DNA from: JALYUA01 sp039933215
Lineage (GTDB): Bacteria; Acidobacteriota; Thermoanaerobaculia; UBA5066; Gp7-AA6
Assembly (NCBI GenBank): GCA_039933215.1
Contig: JBDTOO010000013.1
Location: 8,028 to 72,027, forward strand
Direction: 5' to 3'
Length of the DNA: 64,000 bases
Shown here one piece after another: positions 1-10,345 of the stretch (the stretch's first letter is position 1; each line of letters opens with the position of its first letter). Below the pieces are notes generated by a model, which had not been told where the DNA came from, made no database searches, and was given only the letters and a program-made list of their open reading frames with translations. A program made the translations under genes and the position numbers.

Positions 1-746
1 GCCCGGTCGTAAGCGAGCTGGAACGCGGCGCACGGGAGACCCCCGAGCACGAAGAACAACCACGCCTTCACGTTCGGCGTCATCGCGAAGAGGAGCGGCA
101 GCACGAGGATCGCGGACGCCGGACGGACGAGGACGCCCGCGCCGAAGGCGAAGCCGGCCGCGAGGGCCCAGGGCGGTGCGGCGCGCGAACGCAGCGCGAA
201 CCAGACCGCCGCCAGCGCCCAGAACATCGCGAGGGTGTCGCTCATCGGCTGCACGGCCTGAAAGTTCAGGACCGGAAGAAACGCGGTGACCGTCGCGGCG
301 GCGAGCGCGCCGGTCCGCGACGCCCCGAGCTCTCGCGCCACGAGATAGAGGAGGAGCAGGGCGCCGGCGGCGGCGAGCGGGCTCACGAGGTAGGGACCGC
401 GATCCCAGCCGGCGACGGCCGCGGCCGCCCAGAAATGCAGAGGAAGACCGGGAGGGTAGAACGAGGTGATCGTCCCGGGCGTCGGCCCCGGAACGGTGCC
501 GAGAGGCACGAACAGCAGGAGCTCGCCGGGAGCCACGGGAACGGCGAGCCGCTCGATCGGCTCGACCGGGTGTCCCGCGGCGAGAGCCCGGGCGGCGTTG
601 TAATAGCCCGCGCCGTCCGAGCTGCCGACCGCGCTGCCCCTGTGCGAGACGACGAGCCACCCGTAGAGGCCGATCAGGGCGAGGAGGCCCGCCGCCGCCA
701 TCGCGCGCCGGCGCCCTGCGACCTCGAACTCCTCCTCCACGCGCAT
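1..746 (-). CDS. GT-C type membrane glycosyltransferase (partial, 3' end outside window)
   Basis: This reading frame opens at an ATG at 746 on the minus strand and stays open to the window edge, giving about 248 residues of a longer protein. After a short charged N-terminus comes a membrane segment, then a lumenal loop with SDGAGYYNAARAL, the place where PMT/ArnT-like GT-C enzymes carry their acidic catalytic motif. It is followed by YPPGLPLHFW and several hydrophobic helices, including QPMSDTLAMFWALAAVW, a pattern common in family 39-like transferases. Such enzymes move sugars from polyprenyl-phosphate donors on the outer face of the inner membrane. The acceptor cannot be told. Only the N-terminal half is visible, so the exact family is inference. 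Confidence 0.7.
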   Translation of the reverse strand, partial: MRVEEEFEVAGRRRAMAAAGLLALIGLYGWLVVSHRGSAVGSSDGAGYYNAARALAAGHPVEPIERLAVPVAPGELLLFVPLGTVPGPTPGTITSFYPPGLPLHFWAAAAVAGWDRGPYLVSPLAAAGALLLLYLVARELGASRTGALAAATVTAFLPVLNFQAVQPMSDTLAMFWALAAVWFALRSRAAPPWALAAGFAFGAGVLVRPASAILVLPLLFAMTPNVKAWLFFVLGGLPCAAFQLAYDR

Positions 747-793
747 TCTCCGGTCTCTCCCTGTCGGGTCGCAGACGCCGTCCCGGGCGGTCG

Positions 794-1744
794 TCAGCGC
801 TTGGGCAGCGGCGTCCCCTTCGGGACCTTGTCGACCGCCACCTTGGCGACCCGCTCCCCGCCCGGCGAGGGCGCCGGACGCGCCGCCGAAACGCGCCGCG
901 TGTAGACACGGGTGAGCTCCGCGCCGAACAGCAGGATGAGCGAGGCGTAATACACCCACAGCACGAGCAGCACGAGCGAGCCCGCGGGACCGAACGGCGA
1001 GGTCAGGGAGGACCGTCCGAGATAGAGGCCGATCAGGAACTTGCCGATCGAGAAGAGGCACGACGTCACGACCGCGCCGAGCCAGACGTCGCGCCAGGCG
1101 ATCTCGGCGTCCGGAAGGATCCGGTACACGGCGGCGAAGAGAAGCGCGAGGATGAGAAATGAGCTCAACGCATGCCCGCCTTCGAGGACAGGCGCCGGGA
1201 TGGAGAGCCGTGCCGCGGCGAAGTCCCGGAAGCCCTGCAGGCCCGCCGAGATCGCGAGGGAGACGAGGAGAAGGAATCCGATCCCGACCACCAGCGCGAA
1301 GGAGACGAGCCGCTTGCGGATCATCGTGCGGATCAAGGGGCCCGGCTTCGGGGCGACTTCCCAGACGAGGTTCAGGGAGATCTGCAGCTGGAGAAACGCG
1401 GCCGTCGCGCCGAGAACGAGCGTGACGATCCCCACGAGCTCCGCGAACCAACCGTGCCGCTGCGTCGAAACGGACTTCAGGATCTCCTGGACCGCCTGGG
1501 ACGGCTTCTCGCCCATGAGACCGGCGAACTGGTGGACGATCTGCGCGCGAACGGCGTCCCGGCCGAACACCGCTCCCGCGACCGCGATCACGACCACGAG
1601 GATCGGCACGAGCGAGAAGAGCGTGTAGAAGGCGAGCGCGGCGCTCTGGGTCAGCGCGTCGTGGGAATCCCACCGGGTGACGGTCTCCCAGAGGAGCTTG
1701 CCGACCTCGACGACCCGGCCGCGAATCCGGGCTCGTTTTTTCAC
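794..1744 (-). CDS. YihY/BrkB family inner-membrane protein
   Basis: A 316-residue integral membrane protein with about six hydrophobic helices and a charged N-terminus. The stretch ALAFYTLFSLVPILVVVIAV and the C-terminal LWVYYASLILLFGAELTRVY are characteristic of the YihY/virulence factor BrkB family, once mislabelled ribonuclease BN. The biochemical role of this family is not settled. The C-terminal tail is Arg- and Pro-rich and cytoplasmic. The start is GTG at 1744. No ribosome binding site is visible, but TACGAT lies 6 nt upstream, so the message may be leaderless. It lies 47 nt downstream of the partial glycosyltransferase start on the same strand and probably has its own promoter. Confidence 0.88.
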   Translation of the reverse strand: MKKRARIRGRVVEVGKLLWETVTRWDSHDALTQSAALAFYTLFSLVPILVVVIAVAGAVFGRDAVRAQIVHQFAGLMGEKPSQAVQEILKSVSTQRHGWFAELVGIVTLVLGATAAFLQLQISLNLVWEVAPKPGPLIRTMIRKRLVSFALVVGIGFLLLVSLAISAGLQGFRDFAAARLSIPAPVLEGGHALSSFLILALLFAAVYRILPDAEIAWRDVWLGAVVTSCLFSIGKFLIGLYLGRSSLTSPFGPAGSLVLLVLWVYYASLILLFGAELTRVYTRRVSAARPAPSPGGERVAKVAVDKVPKGTPLPKR

Positions 1745-1750
1745 CGGGTC

Positions 1751-1756
1751 ATCGTA
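1751..1756 (-). promoter_or_regulatory. -10 box of a probable leaderless promoter
   Basis: TACGAT on the minus strand ends 6 nt before the GTG start of the YihY gene. Transcription would begin at or next to the start codon. No -35 match is obvious. Confidence 0.45.
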
Positions 1757-1916
1757 CGACGCGAGGCCCGCGGTCCGGCCGGCGCATTCCCGGCGGTCCC
1801 GTCCCCGACGCGCCCCGCGGCGGTGTGTACGCTTGTGTACACTTGGCGTGCGTCTTGCTTGAGGACATGTCAGTCGCTTCCGCCTCGTCGACGTTCACAA
1901 CCGAAAAGGAAATCTC

Positions 1917-3017
1917 ATGCGCACCCCCTCGTGGATATCCCTCTGCCTGATCGCGGCACCGCTTCTCGCGGGGGCGGGCCTTCCGGCGCAGACCAGAGTT
2001 CTGCCGCCCCGGTCGGCGCCGCCGGCGAGCCGGGTGCCGCTCCACCAGAACCCGGCGCTGTGCAATCAGAACCGGCTCGGCTTCAACATCACCCGCAGCC
2101 CGAACGACCCCACCATCGTCAACGGGACGGTCGTGACCTACTCCATCGTCGCGCTGAACCTGACCGATACAACGGCTCCCCCTCCTCCCACTCCGCTCGC
2201 CTGCGATGCGACGGAGGTTTCCCTCGTGTTCACATGTCCCGGCCCGGACGGAACGGCGAGTGGGGCGTCCACGGTGCTCGCGACGACCGACACGATCCTT
2301 TCGGACACCACCAAGACCTATCCGGACGTCCTCTGCACGATCGCGGTGAACCCCGGCGTCACGACCGCGCGGGCGAGCGCGACGTTCTCCGCGGTGATCC
2401 ACACCAACCCGGGGGACGACACGGCAGCGGGCACGAAGACGGTCACGGTCCAGGTGATACCCCCGACGCCGACCAACACGCCGACGGCGACGGCCACGCC
2501 CACCGCGACCTCGACGCCCACGATCACGAACACCCCCACCGCCACCGCGACGATCACTCTCACCCCGACCTCGACCTCCACGCCCACGGTGACGCTCACC
2601 CGCACGAGCACGGCGACGCCCACCGCGACCCTCACCCGCACGAGCACGGCGACGCCAACGGTGACCCTCACGAGCACGTCGACGCCCACGGTGACCCTCA
2701 CCCGCACGAGCACGGCGACGCCCACCGCGACCCTCACGGCGACCGCCACGGCCACGGCAACCGTCACGCCGACCCTGACCGCGACGGGAACTCCGACCGG
2801 CACTCCGATTCCCGGGACGTCCACTCCTGTTCCGACCGCCACGATCTCTCCCGGCGTCACGGCGGCCGCGACGCTCACGCCGACGACCCTGATCACCATC
2901 GTCGTGCCGGTGCCAGGCGGACCCGCCCAGCCGATCCCCACGCTGTCGCCGAAAATGCTCGCCGTCCTCGCGCTGCTGATCGCCGGACTGGGAGTGATCG
3001 CGATGCGCCGGAGTTAA
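1917..3017 (+). CDS. Secreted Thr/Pro-rich protein with IPTL-type C-terminal sorting signal (probable exosortase H substrate)
   Basis: A 366-residue exported protein. Residues 1-26 form a signal peptide ending near LPAQT. Residues about 45-180 look like an Ig-like/DUF11-type repeat domain (IVNGTVVTYSIVALNLTDT). Residues about 180-305 are a low-complexity Thr-Pro-Ala linker built from a 12-residue unit (LTRTSTATPTAT), of the kind often O-glycosylated. The end has the tripartite sorting signal: IPTLSP at about 340, a hydrophobic helix, and a terminal MRRS. The canonical signal has WG after IPTLxx and this one does not. Exosortase H is encoded at 24705 in this window. The ribosome binding site is AAAAGGAAA. 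Expected fate is cleavage or anchoring at the cell envelope; partners are unknown. Confidence 0.82.
   Translation: MRTPSWISLCLIAAPLLAGAGLPAQTRVLPPRSAPPASRVPLHQNPALCNQNRLGFNITRSPNDPTIVNGTVVTYSIVALNLTDTTAPPPPTPLACDATEVSLVFTCPGPDGTASGASTVLATTDTILSDTTKTYPDVLCTIAVNPGVTTARASATFSAVIHTNPGDDTAAGTKTVTVQVIPPTPTNTPTATATPTATSTPTITNTPTATATITLTPTSTSTPTVTLTRTSTATPTATLTRTSTATPTVTLTSTSTPTVTLTRTSTATPTATLTATATATATVTPTLTATGTPTGTPIPGTSTPVPTATISPGVTAAATLTPTTLITIVVPVPGGPAQPIPTLSPKMLAVLALLIAGLGVIAMRRS
2595..2732 (+). repeat. In-frame 36-bp tandem repeat coding the Thr-rich linker
   Basis: The 36-bp unit beginning CTCACCCGCACGAGC occurs at 2595, 2631 and 2697, with a shortened 30-bp copy at 2667. Each unit encodes 12 residues, so copy-number change keeps the frame and alters only linker length. 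Confidence 0.85.
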
Positions 3018-3027
3018 TTTCGAGATC

Positions 3028-3060
3028 CCGCCGCGCGCGCTTTCAAAGGCGGCGCGGCGG
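3028..3060 (+). terminator. GC-rich hairpin after the IPTL-protein gene
   Basis: A perfect 9-bp stem (CCGCCGCGC at 3028-3036 with GCGCGGCGG at 3052-3060) lies 10 nt after the stop codon. There is no T tract, so this may slow polymerase or protect the 3' end rather than act as a full intrinsic terminator. Confidence 0.45.
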
Positions 3061-3108
3061 CCTCGCCGGTGTATCGTCGGATTTTCCTTCTTTTTCAAGG
3101 AGCGTCCG

Positions 3109-4032
3109 ATGTTCCACCTTCCTCCCATCCTTCGCCGGGCGGCCGTCGCCGCCGCTCTCCTCCTGGCCCTCCCCCTGGGCGCGCAGACTCTCTTCGTCGG
3201 AGACCCCGGTCCTCCGCAGGGTCCGCTGCCGGCGGGCGATCCGCCGCTTCCCTTCGCGGTCCGGACGTACGTGCAGCTCGGCTACGGGGCGAACGTCAAC
3301 GGGACCGCCACGTCCGCGACGTTCTCCTGGGCCGCCGCTCCCTGTCCGGCCGCGGTCAAGATCAAGTTCTTCCGGCCGTCGAGCGCGCTGCCGGGCGGCG
3401 TCTACTTCTTCGTGGCCGAGCGCGGCCCGTTCGACGTGACGCAGGCGCGGCAGACGGTGCGCCTCGATCCCCCGGTCGCGCTCGTCGCCGGAGACGTGAT
3501 CGCGATCACCAACCTCACTTCCTGCGGCGGGCCGGTGCTGGCGGGCGATCCGGCGACGCCGACAAACCCCCTGCCCTCGCCGGGTCCCTATTTCCGGATC
3601 GATGGAGACATCACGACCACGTTCGTTCCGACTGGAATCGTTCCCGGCGGCCCAGGGATCAGCCTTCTCGCGACCGACAACAGCCTGACGCTGCTCGGCC
3701 GCTTCAACCTGACGCTGCTCGCGACGAACCCGCGTAACGGAGCGACCACGGTTGGCTCCCCCGTCACCTTGAGCTCTGACGCCGGCTACTTCAGCCTCCC
3801 CGATTTCACGGGCCGCGCCGGATTTCCGGAGGTGGTCGTGAAGATGGTGGATGCCACGCACTCGCCCGAGCTCGGCGGCGACTTCTGGGTCTTCCATTCG
3901 CCCCTGACGGACGTCGGGTACACGCTCATCGTGACCGACCAGATCAAGGGGACGTCGCGCTCCTACGCGAACGCGCCGTCCGCGCCGGGCCAGCTCTGCG
4001 GCGGCGTCGACACGAGCGCGTTCACGCCCTAG
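3109..4032 (+). CDS. Secreted protein of unknown function
   Basis: A 307-residue protein with a clear signal peptide (Arg-rich start, hydrophobic core, cleavage near LGAQT at about 27). The mature part is rich in beta-forming, Gly and Pro residues with few Lys and no recognisable catalytic motif. It carries neither the IPTL signal nor a lipobox. A good ribosome binding site (AAGGAG) lies 8 nt before the ATG, and TATCGT upstream may be a -10 box. Secreted proteins of this size and composition are often surface or extracellular beta-sandwich proteins, but I do not recognise the family. It follows the IPTL protein on the same strand with a hairpin between, so joint transcription is uncertain. 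Confidence 0.75.
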   Translation: MFHLPPILRRAAVAAALLLALPLGAQTLFVGDPGPPQGPLPAGDPPLPFAVRTYVQLGYGANVNGTATSATFSWAAAPCPAAVKIKFFRPSSALPGGVYFFVAERGPFDVTQARQTVRLDPPVALVAGDVIAITNLTSCGGPVLAGDPATPTNPLPSPGPYFRIDGDITTTFVPTGIVPGGPGISLLATDNSLTLLGRFNLTLLATNPRNGATTVGSPVTLSSDAGYFSLPDFTGRAGFPEVVVKMVDATHSPELGGDFWVFHSPLTDVGYTLIVTDQIKGTSRSYANAPSAPGQLCGGVDTSAFTP

Positions 4033-4044
4033 GACGTCATTTGG

Positions 4045-4085
4045 CCGCGGGGGGCCGGCCCGCTGGAGGGCCGGGCTTCCCGCGG
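4045..4085. terminator. Two-tier hairpin between convergent genes
   Basis: CCGCGGG (4045-4051) pairs with CCCGCGG (4079-4085), and inside it CCGGCCC (4055-4061) pairs with GGGCCGG (4068-4074) around a 6-nt loop. The hairpin fills the gap between the convergent genes ending at 4032 and 4088, so it could serve both strands. It has no T tracts. Confidence 0.5.
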
Positions 4086-4087
4086 AT

Positions 4088-5326
4088 TCATCGCCTTCCC
4101 TGGGCGATCCGCGCCGCTTCCGGCAGTCCCCGGAGCGTCAGCATCGCCCACACTCCGAAGATCGGGCCGGGCGCCAGCGCCGCGAACGCGAACCGCCAGC
4201 CGACCCGCTCGACTAAGAGTGGGATGAGCTCGATCGAGCCCATCGTCAGGAGAAACCCGACGCACGTCTGGATCGTCAGCGCCGTGCCCATGTACCGCGG
4301 ATCCCCGAGCTCGGTGACGCAGGCGGAGAACTGGGCCGAGTCGGCGACGACCGTCGCGCCCCACACGGCGGCCACCGCCACGAGAGCCCAGGGGTTGCCC
4401 GAGAAGAGGAACCCGATCGTCAGGCAGCAGGCCCCGCTCAGAGCCATGGCCCACGAGGTCACGACGGTCCGTCCGACCCGGTCGGCCAGCAGCCCGGCGG
4501 CGACGCAGCCGACCGCGCCGCACCCGATCACGACGAAGGCGACCGTCTCCGCGAGCGAACGCGGCGCGCCGCGGGCGGCAAAGCTCGCGCGGACCATCAC
4601 CGGAGCCCACGTCCACATCGCGTAGAGCTCCCACATGTGTCCGAAGTAGCCGAAGTTCGCCAGCCGCACGCCCCGGTTGGCGAAGACGCGGCGCACCTGA
4701 CCGAAATCGAAGCGGGCTTTCGGAAGCGCGAACGGTCCATCGCCGACGAAGAAGAGCACGATCGATCCCCCCGCGGCCGCGAGCAGCGACATGAAGAGCA
4801 CGTTCGATCGCCAGTTCCCGCTGCCGAGGGCGTTGACGAGATAGGGCGCGCCCTTCCCGAGGGTCAACGCCCCGACGAGCGCTCCGAGCGCCATCCCCCG
4901 GCCGCTCCGAAACCAGGTCGCCATGATCTTCATACCGGGGGGATAGACCCCGGCGAGAAAGAACCCGGTCAGGAAGCGAAGCAAGACTCCGGAAACGGGA
5001 CCGTGCGCCGCGATCGCGAAGAGGCCGTTGACGGCGGCGGCGAGAAACGCCGAGACCGCGAGGAGGCGGCGCGTGGCAAGGATGTCCGGAAGATTTCCCA
5101 GAGCGCTCGCGAGCGTTCCGGCGACGAACCCGAGCTGGACCGCGAGGGTCAGCCAGGCCGCTCCCGACGGCGACAGGCGCCATTCCGCCTGGATTGCCGG
5201 GACCGAAGCGGACGCGCTGAACCAGACCGACATCGCGAGAAGCTCGGCGGCGGCGAGCAGAGCGAGGGCTCGCCAGCGTCCGGGGGCCGGCGGCGAGGGC
5301 GCGGCGTCTGATTGGCCGTTCTTCAC
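4088..5326 (-). CDS. Major facilitator superfamily transporter
   Basis: A 412-residue inner-membrane protein with about twelve hydrophobic helices. Helix 1 (LLAAAELLAMSVWFSASASV) and the loop LADRVGRTVVTSWAM, a variant of the G-x-x-x-D-R-x-G-R motif between helices, mark it as MFS. Substrate and direction cannot be read from the sequence. The frame is open far upstream to 6454, but that extension only mirrors tilS on the other strand. The start taken is GTG at 5326, just before the short cytoplasmic N-terminus expected for MFS proteins. It is convergent with the secreted-protein gene and divergent from tilS, 84 nt away, and is probably monocistronic. Confidence 0.85.
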   Translation of the reverse strand: MKNGQSDAAPSPPAPGRWRALALLAAAELLAMSVWFSASASVPAIQAEWRLSPSGAAWLTLAVQLGFVAGTLASALGNLPDILATRRLLAVSAFLAAAVNGLFAIAAHGPVSGVLLRFLTGFFLAGVYPPGMKIMATWFRSGRGMALGALVGALTLGKGAPYLVNALGSGNWRSNVLFMSLLAAAGGSIVLFFVGDGPFALPKARFDFGQVRRVFANRGVRLANFGYFGHMWELYAMWTWAPVMVRASFAARGAPRSLAETVAFVVIGCGAVGCVAAGLLADRVGRTVVTSWAMALSGACCLTIGFLFSGNPWALVAVAAVWGATVVADSAQFSACVTELGDPRYMGTALTIQTCVGFLLTMGSIELIPLLVERVGWRFAFAALAPGPIFGVWAMLTLRGLPEAARIAQGRR

Positions 5327-5410
5327 GAAGCGGATCCGGATGCTATCGCGCCCCGGCGTCCCGCGGTCCCACCCTTGCCTCCGCGCCGGCCGTAAACTGC
5401 TCGAAGGCGC

Positions 5411-6499
5411 ATGACGGCGATGGAAGCGAACCCGATCCCGGCCGCGGACGAAACTTTGCGGCACGCACTCGCCGGCGCCGCGGAGACGGGACTTCTTCCG
5501 CCGGGCGCGAGGATCCTCCTGGCGGTCTCCGGCGGCGCGGATTCGCTCGCGCTCCTCTACGCGGCCGCCGCGATGGCCCCGGGGGCGGACTGGCGCCTGG
5601 CCGTCGGCCACGTCCACCATGGCTGGCGCCGGCGGGAGGCGGATCGGGACCTCTCCTTCGTCGCCGGGCACGCCGCGCGCCTCGGCCTCGCCTTCCACGC
5701 GCGCCGGCGGAACGCCCGCGCGGAGGCGCGCCGAAGCGGCCTCTCCCCGGAGGCCGGAGCCCGGCGGGCGCGATACGAGGCGCTTTGCGAAATCGCTCGC
5801 GAGGAGGGGATGGAGCGGATCGCGACGGCCCATCAGCGGGAGGACGCGGTCGAGTCGCTCCTTCTGGCGCGCGAGCGGAAGGCCGGCGTCGCGGGCCTCG
5901 GAGGTCCCCGAGCCCGGCGAGCGGACGGCGTGGTGCGCCCGCTCCTCGCTGTTTCGAGAACGGAGATCCTCGCGTTCCTCGCCGCGAGGGGCCTTTCTTT
6001 CCGGCGCGATCGCACCAATGGCGACCTGTCTCTCGCCCGCAACCGGGTTCGGCGCGCGATGGCCGCCGCCCCGGAGCGGCTTCGCGAGAAGTGGGCGGAC
6101 GAGGCCCGTCGTTCGTCCGCCAGGCGGGACTCCCTCGACCAGGCTCTGGCTCGCCTCGAGCCCGCCGCGTTCCGCATCGGCCGAGACGCCGTCCTCGTCG
6201 ACGCCGTCGCATTGGAGGCCTGGCCGTCCGAGCTCCGCCGCCGCGCCGTCGAGGATGCCGCCCGGCCGTTCGCCCGGCCTGGCCGGCCTCCGATGACCGG
6301 GCCCGAGCGGGAGGCTCTCCTGAGGCGCCTCGAATCCGGAGGGGACTTCCGCTTCGAGGCCGGACGCCGCATCGCCATCGAGAGGCGCGGCGGGATCCTC
6401 TCCTTCCGCCTCCGGTCCGGGAAGACCGCCGGGCCCGCCGGTGTACCATTCCATCCAGCGAAACCCGAGGGAGAGCCGATGGACGAGCCGCGCGCGTGA
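5411..6499 (+). CDS. tilS: tRNA(Ile)-lysidine synthase
   Basis: Catalyses ATP-dependent attachment of lysine to C34 of the CAU-anticodon isoleucine tRNA, which lets it read AUA. The PP-loop SGGADS is at residues 40-45, followed by the family histidine-rich stretch VGHVHHGWRRREADRD and the downstream AHQREDAVES segment matching the conserved H-x-D-D-Q-x-E region. At 362 residues it is shorter than the E. coli enzyme (about 430), mainly at the C-terminal tRNA-recognition domain. TAAACT lies 12 nt upstream of the ATG. Its stop overlaps the hpt start (GTGA), and tilS-hpt-ftsH is a widely conserved order. Confidence 0.92.
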   Translation: MTAMEANPIPAADETLRHALAGAAETGLLPPGARILLAVSGGADSLALLYAAAAMAPGADWRLAVGHVHHGWRRREADRDLSFVAGHAARLGLAFHARRRNARAEARRSGLSPEAGARRARYEALCEIAREEGMERIATAHQREDAVESLLLARERKAGVAGLGGPRARRADGVVRPLLAVSRTEILAFLAARGLSFRRDRTNGDLSLARNRVRRAMAAAPERLREKWADEARRSSARRDSLDQALARLEPAAFRIGRDAVLVDAVALEAWPSELRRRAVEDAARPFARPGRPPMTGPEREALLRRLESGGDFRFEAGRRIAIERRGGILSFRLRSGKTAGPAGVPFHPAKPEGEPMDEPRA

Positions 6500-7020
6500 C
6501 CGGAAACCTGCGCCTCGAACCGCGGTACGACGCGGACCGGATCGCCGCCCGCGTCGAGGAGCTCGCCTTTCTCCTCGACCGGCAGTTCGCCTCCGAGCCG
6601 CCCGCGCTCGTGTCGATCCTGAAGGGGTCGTCGTTTCTCCTCGCGGACCTCGCGCGGAAGATGAGCGTTCCGCTCTCCTGCGAGTACATCTCCGTCAGCC
6701 GCCAGGCCGACCCCGACGAGATCCTGCGGATCGACTTCGCCACGGAGTTTCCGATCGCCTCTCGGCCCGTCGTCCTGTTGAAGGACGTCGTCAACAGCGG
6801 GGTCATCGAGACCTATCTCCTGACGCACCTCGCGGCCGCCGGGGCCTCCGCCATCACCCTCGTGGCCATCGTCGACAAGGTCTCCGAGCGCAAGACCGAG
6901 CTGGCCGTGGATTTCGCCCTCTTCTCCGCAGACCGCGGCCGGTTCGCGGGATACGGAATGGAGGCGGGGGGGCGCTGGGCCCATCTGCCATACATCGCCG
7001 AGGTTTACGAGGAGAAGTAG
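6496..7020 (+). CDS. hpt: Hypoxanthine phosphoribosyltransferase-like protein
   Basis: A 174-residue protein that would salvage hypoxanthine or guanine with PRPP to the nucleotide. The N-terminal PSILKGSSFLLADLARKM region and overall length match the HPRT family. The PRPP-binding loop is unusual: the family consensus is acidic-acidic (ED) followed by D-T-G, and here it reads LLKDVVNSGV, with one acidic residue replaced by Lys and DTG changed to NSG. Activity may therefore be altered. The start is GTG at 6496, overlapping the tilS stop by 4 nt, so translation is probably coupled. The larger open frame upstream is a shadow of tilS. Position between tilS and ftsH supports the assignment. Confidence 0.85.
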   Translation: MTGNLRLEPRYDADRIAARVEELAFLLDRQFASEPPALVSILKGSSFLLADLARKMSVPLSCEYISVSRQADPDEILRIDFATEFPIASRPVVLLKDVVNSGVIETYLLTHLAAAGASAITLVAIVDKVSERKTELAVDFALFSADRGRFAGYGMEAGGRWAHLPYIAEVYEEK

Positions 7021-7108
7021 CTCCCGGAAATCCCGCCTCAGCAATAAAAACCCCTTCGGGTCCGTTATGCTGGAGCGCCGGATAAGGCTCTTCCCTCAAG
7101 GAGAAACG

Positions 7109-9022
<1,914 letters not shown>

Positions 9023-9054
9023 GCAGGTCGCTGAACGAGCCTGCGAAGCGGGTC

Positions 9055-9087
9055 CCCGGCAGGAGTCGGCACGTGCCCTCCTGCCGG
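9055..9087 (+). terminator. Strong hairpin downstream of ftsH
   Basis: CCCGGCAGGAG (9055-9065) pairs perfectly over 11 bp with CTCCTGCCGGG (9077 or 9078 to 9087). The loop contains the palindrome GGCACGTGCC. It lies about 30 nt after the ftsH stop, has no T tract, and precedes the folP promoter. Confidence 0.5.
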
Positions 9088-9162
9088 GAATCATCCGGGC
9101 CCTCACTCCAGAATCTCTCGGGCGCCGTTCGCGCAGCGAATGCCTGCGGCCGAAACCTTCGC

Positions 9163-9168
9163 TAAACT
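9163..9168 (+). promoter_or_regulatory. -10 box of a probable leaderless folP promoter
   Basis: TAAACT ends 7 nt before the ATG at 9176, so the start of transcription would fall on or beside the start codon. No ribosome binding site is present. Confidence 0.5.
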
Positions 9169-9175
9169 GCGGGCG

Positions 9176-10345
9176 ATGGACCTCGTCATCCCCGCCCGAG
9201 ACACGGCCGACCTCCGCGAGATCGCCGGCTGGGACGGATTCCGGCCCGCGACCTTCCCCCCCGGGGACTTCCCGGTCGACGTCGTGCGCTTCGCCGGGTC
9301 CTCCTCGCCTCCGCTCTTCGTCTCCCGTTCCCGGCGCGCGGAGACCCTGAAGGCCCTGCCGGCGAGCCTCCGCCAGCGCGCCGCCGCGGCCTTCGAGGCG
9401 TCCGCCGTCCGTCCGGCCGGCTGGCGGCTCGCCCGCGGCCGGGATCTCGACCTCTCTCGCGGCGCTCTGGTCATGGGCGTCGTGAACGTCACCCCGGACT
9501 CCTTTTCCGACGGCGGCCTGCACTTCGACCGCGGGACCGCGGTCGCCCACGCGCTCGCTCTTTTCGATGCGGGAGCGGCGATCGTGGACGTCGGCGGCGA
9601 GTCGACGCGGCCTTCGACCTACGGAGGCGCGGCGCCCGTGAACGAGCAGGAGGAGATCGCCCGGGTCCTTCCGGTGATCGAGGGAGTGCGAAAGCGGACG
9701 GACGCGCCGCTCTCGGTCGACACCCGGCGGTCCGAGGTCGCCCGGCGAGCGCTCGAGGCCGGAGCGGACGCCGTCAATGACATCTCCGCTTTCCGCTTCG
9801 ACTCCGGGATGGCCGAGACGGTCGCCCGCGCCGGCGCCGGAGCGATCCTCATGCACATGAGGGGTCTGGATCCCCGAACCATGCAGGACGACGTGCGCTA
9901 TGCGCATCTGCTCGCCGAAGTCGCCCGGGATCTCGACGCCGCGGCCGCGCGCGCGGAAGCCGCCGGGGTGCGGCCCGGAGCGATCGCGGTCGATCCGGGG
10001 CTCGGATTCGGCAAGAGCCCGGAGGGCAATCTGTTGCTCCTGAGGCATCTCGCGGCACTCCGGTCGCTCGGCCGTCCGATCGCCGTCGGAGCCTCGCGGA
10101 AGGGCTTCGTGCGGCGCTTCTCGGGCGTCGCCGACGACGCCCCCGCCGCCGACCGCCTGGCCGGCTCTCTCGCCGGCGCCGACGCCGCGGCCGACGCCGG
10201 GGCCTCAATCATCCGCGTCCACGACGTCCTCGAGACCGTCCGCTTCTTCCGGATGCGCGACGCCGTTCGGACCGCCGCTCCGGCGGCGCCTCCGGCCGCC
10301 CGGGAGGAAGCGGCGGCGGCCGCGGCGGGGACACAGCGACCGTGA
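9176..10345 (+). CDS. folP: Dihydropteroate synthase with N-terminal extension
   Basis: Condenses p-aminobenzoate with the dihydropterin pyrophosphate in folate synthesis. The TIM-barrel motifs appear in order from about residue 97: GVVNVTPDSFSDGG, VDVGGESTRPS, SVDTRRSEVAR, NDISAF, DPGLGFGKSPEGN and GASRKGFVRRF, the last contacting substrate phosphate. At 389 residues it is about 100 longer than the minimal enzyme because of an extra N-terminal domain without a recognised motif. The ATG at 9176 is preferred over an upstream ATG at 9140 because of its leaderless-type promoter. Its stop overlaps the GTG of cdaA, which starts the folP-cdaA-cdaR-glmM-HAD chain. Confidence 0.92.
   Translation: MDLVIPARDTADLREIAGWDGFRPATFPPGDFPVDVVRFAGSSSPPLFVSRSRRAETLKALPASLRQRAAAAFEASAVRPAGWRLARGRDLDLSRGALVMGVVNVTPDSFSDGGLHFDRGTAVAHALALFDAGAAIVDVGGESTRPSTYGGAAPVNEQEEIARVLPVIEGVRKRTDAPLSVDTRRSEVARRALEAGADAVNDISAFRFDSGMAETVARAGAGAILMHMRGLDPRTMQDDVRYAHLLAEVARDLDAAAARAEAAGVRPGAIAVDPGLGFGKSPEGNLLLLRHLAALRSLGRPIAVGASRKGFVRRFSGVADDAPAADRLAGSLAGADAAADAGASIIRVHDVLETVRFFRMRDAVRTAAPAAPPAAREEAAAAAAGTQRP

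Noticed and set aside
1821..1845. GTGTAC repeats upstream of the IPTL gene as an operator
   Set aside because: GTGTACAC is a short palindrome, but no regulator is nearby and chance is likely; left as a weak observation.
2318..2941. Minus-strand frame of 207 residues, Val/Gly-rich
   Set aside because: It is the antisense of the Thr-rich repeat of the IPTL protein (Thr codons read backwards as Val/Gly) and has no start signals.
5327..6454. 788-residue version of the MFS transporter with a long N-terminal extension
   Set aside because: The extension runs antisense to tilS and is Arg/Gly/Pro-rich; family length and the GTG at 5326 support the shorter protein.
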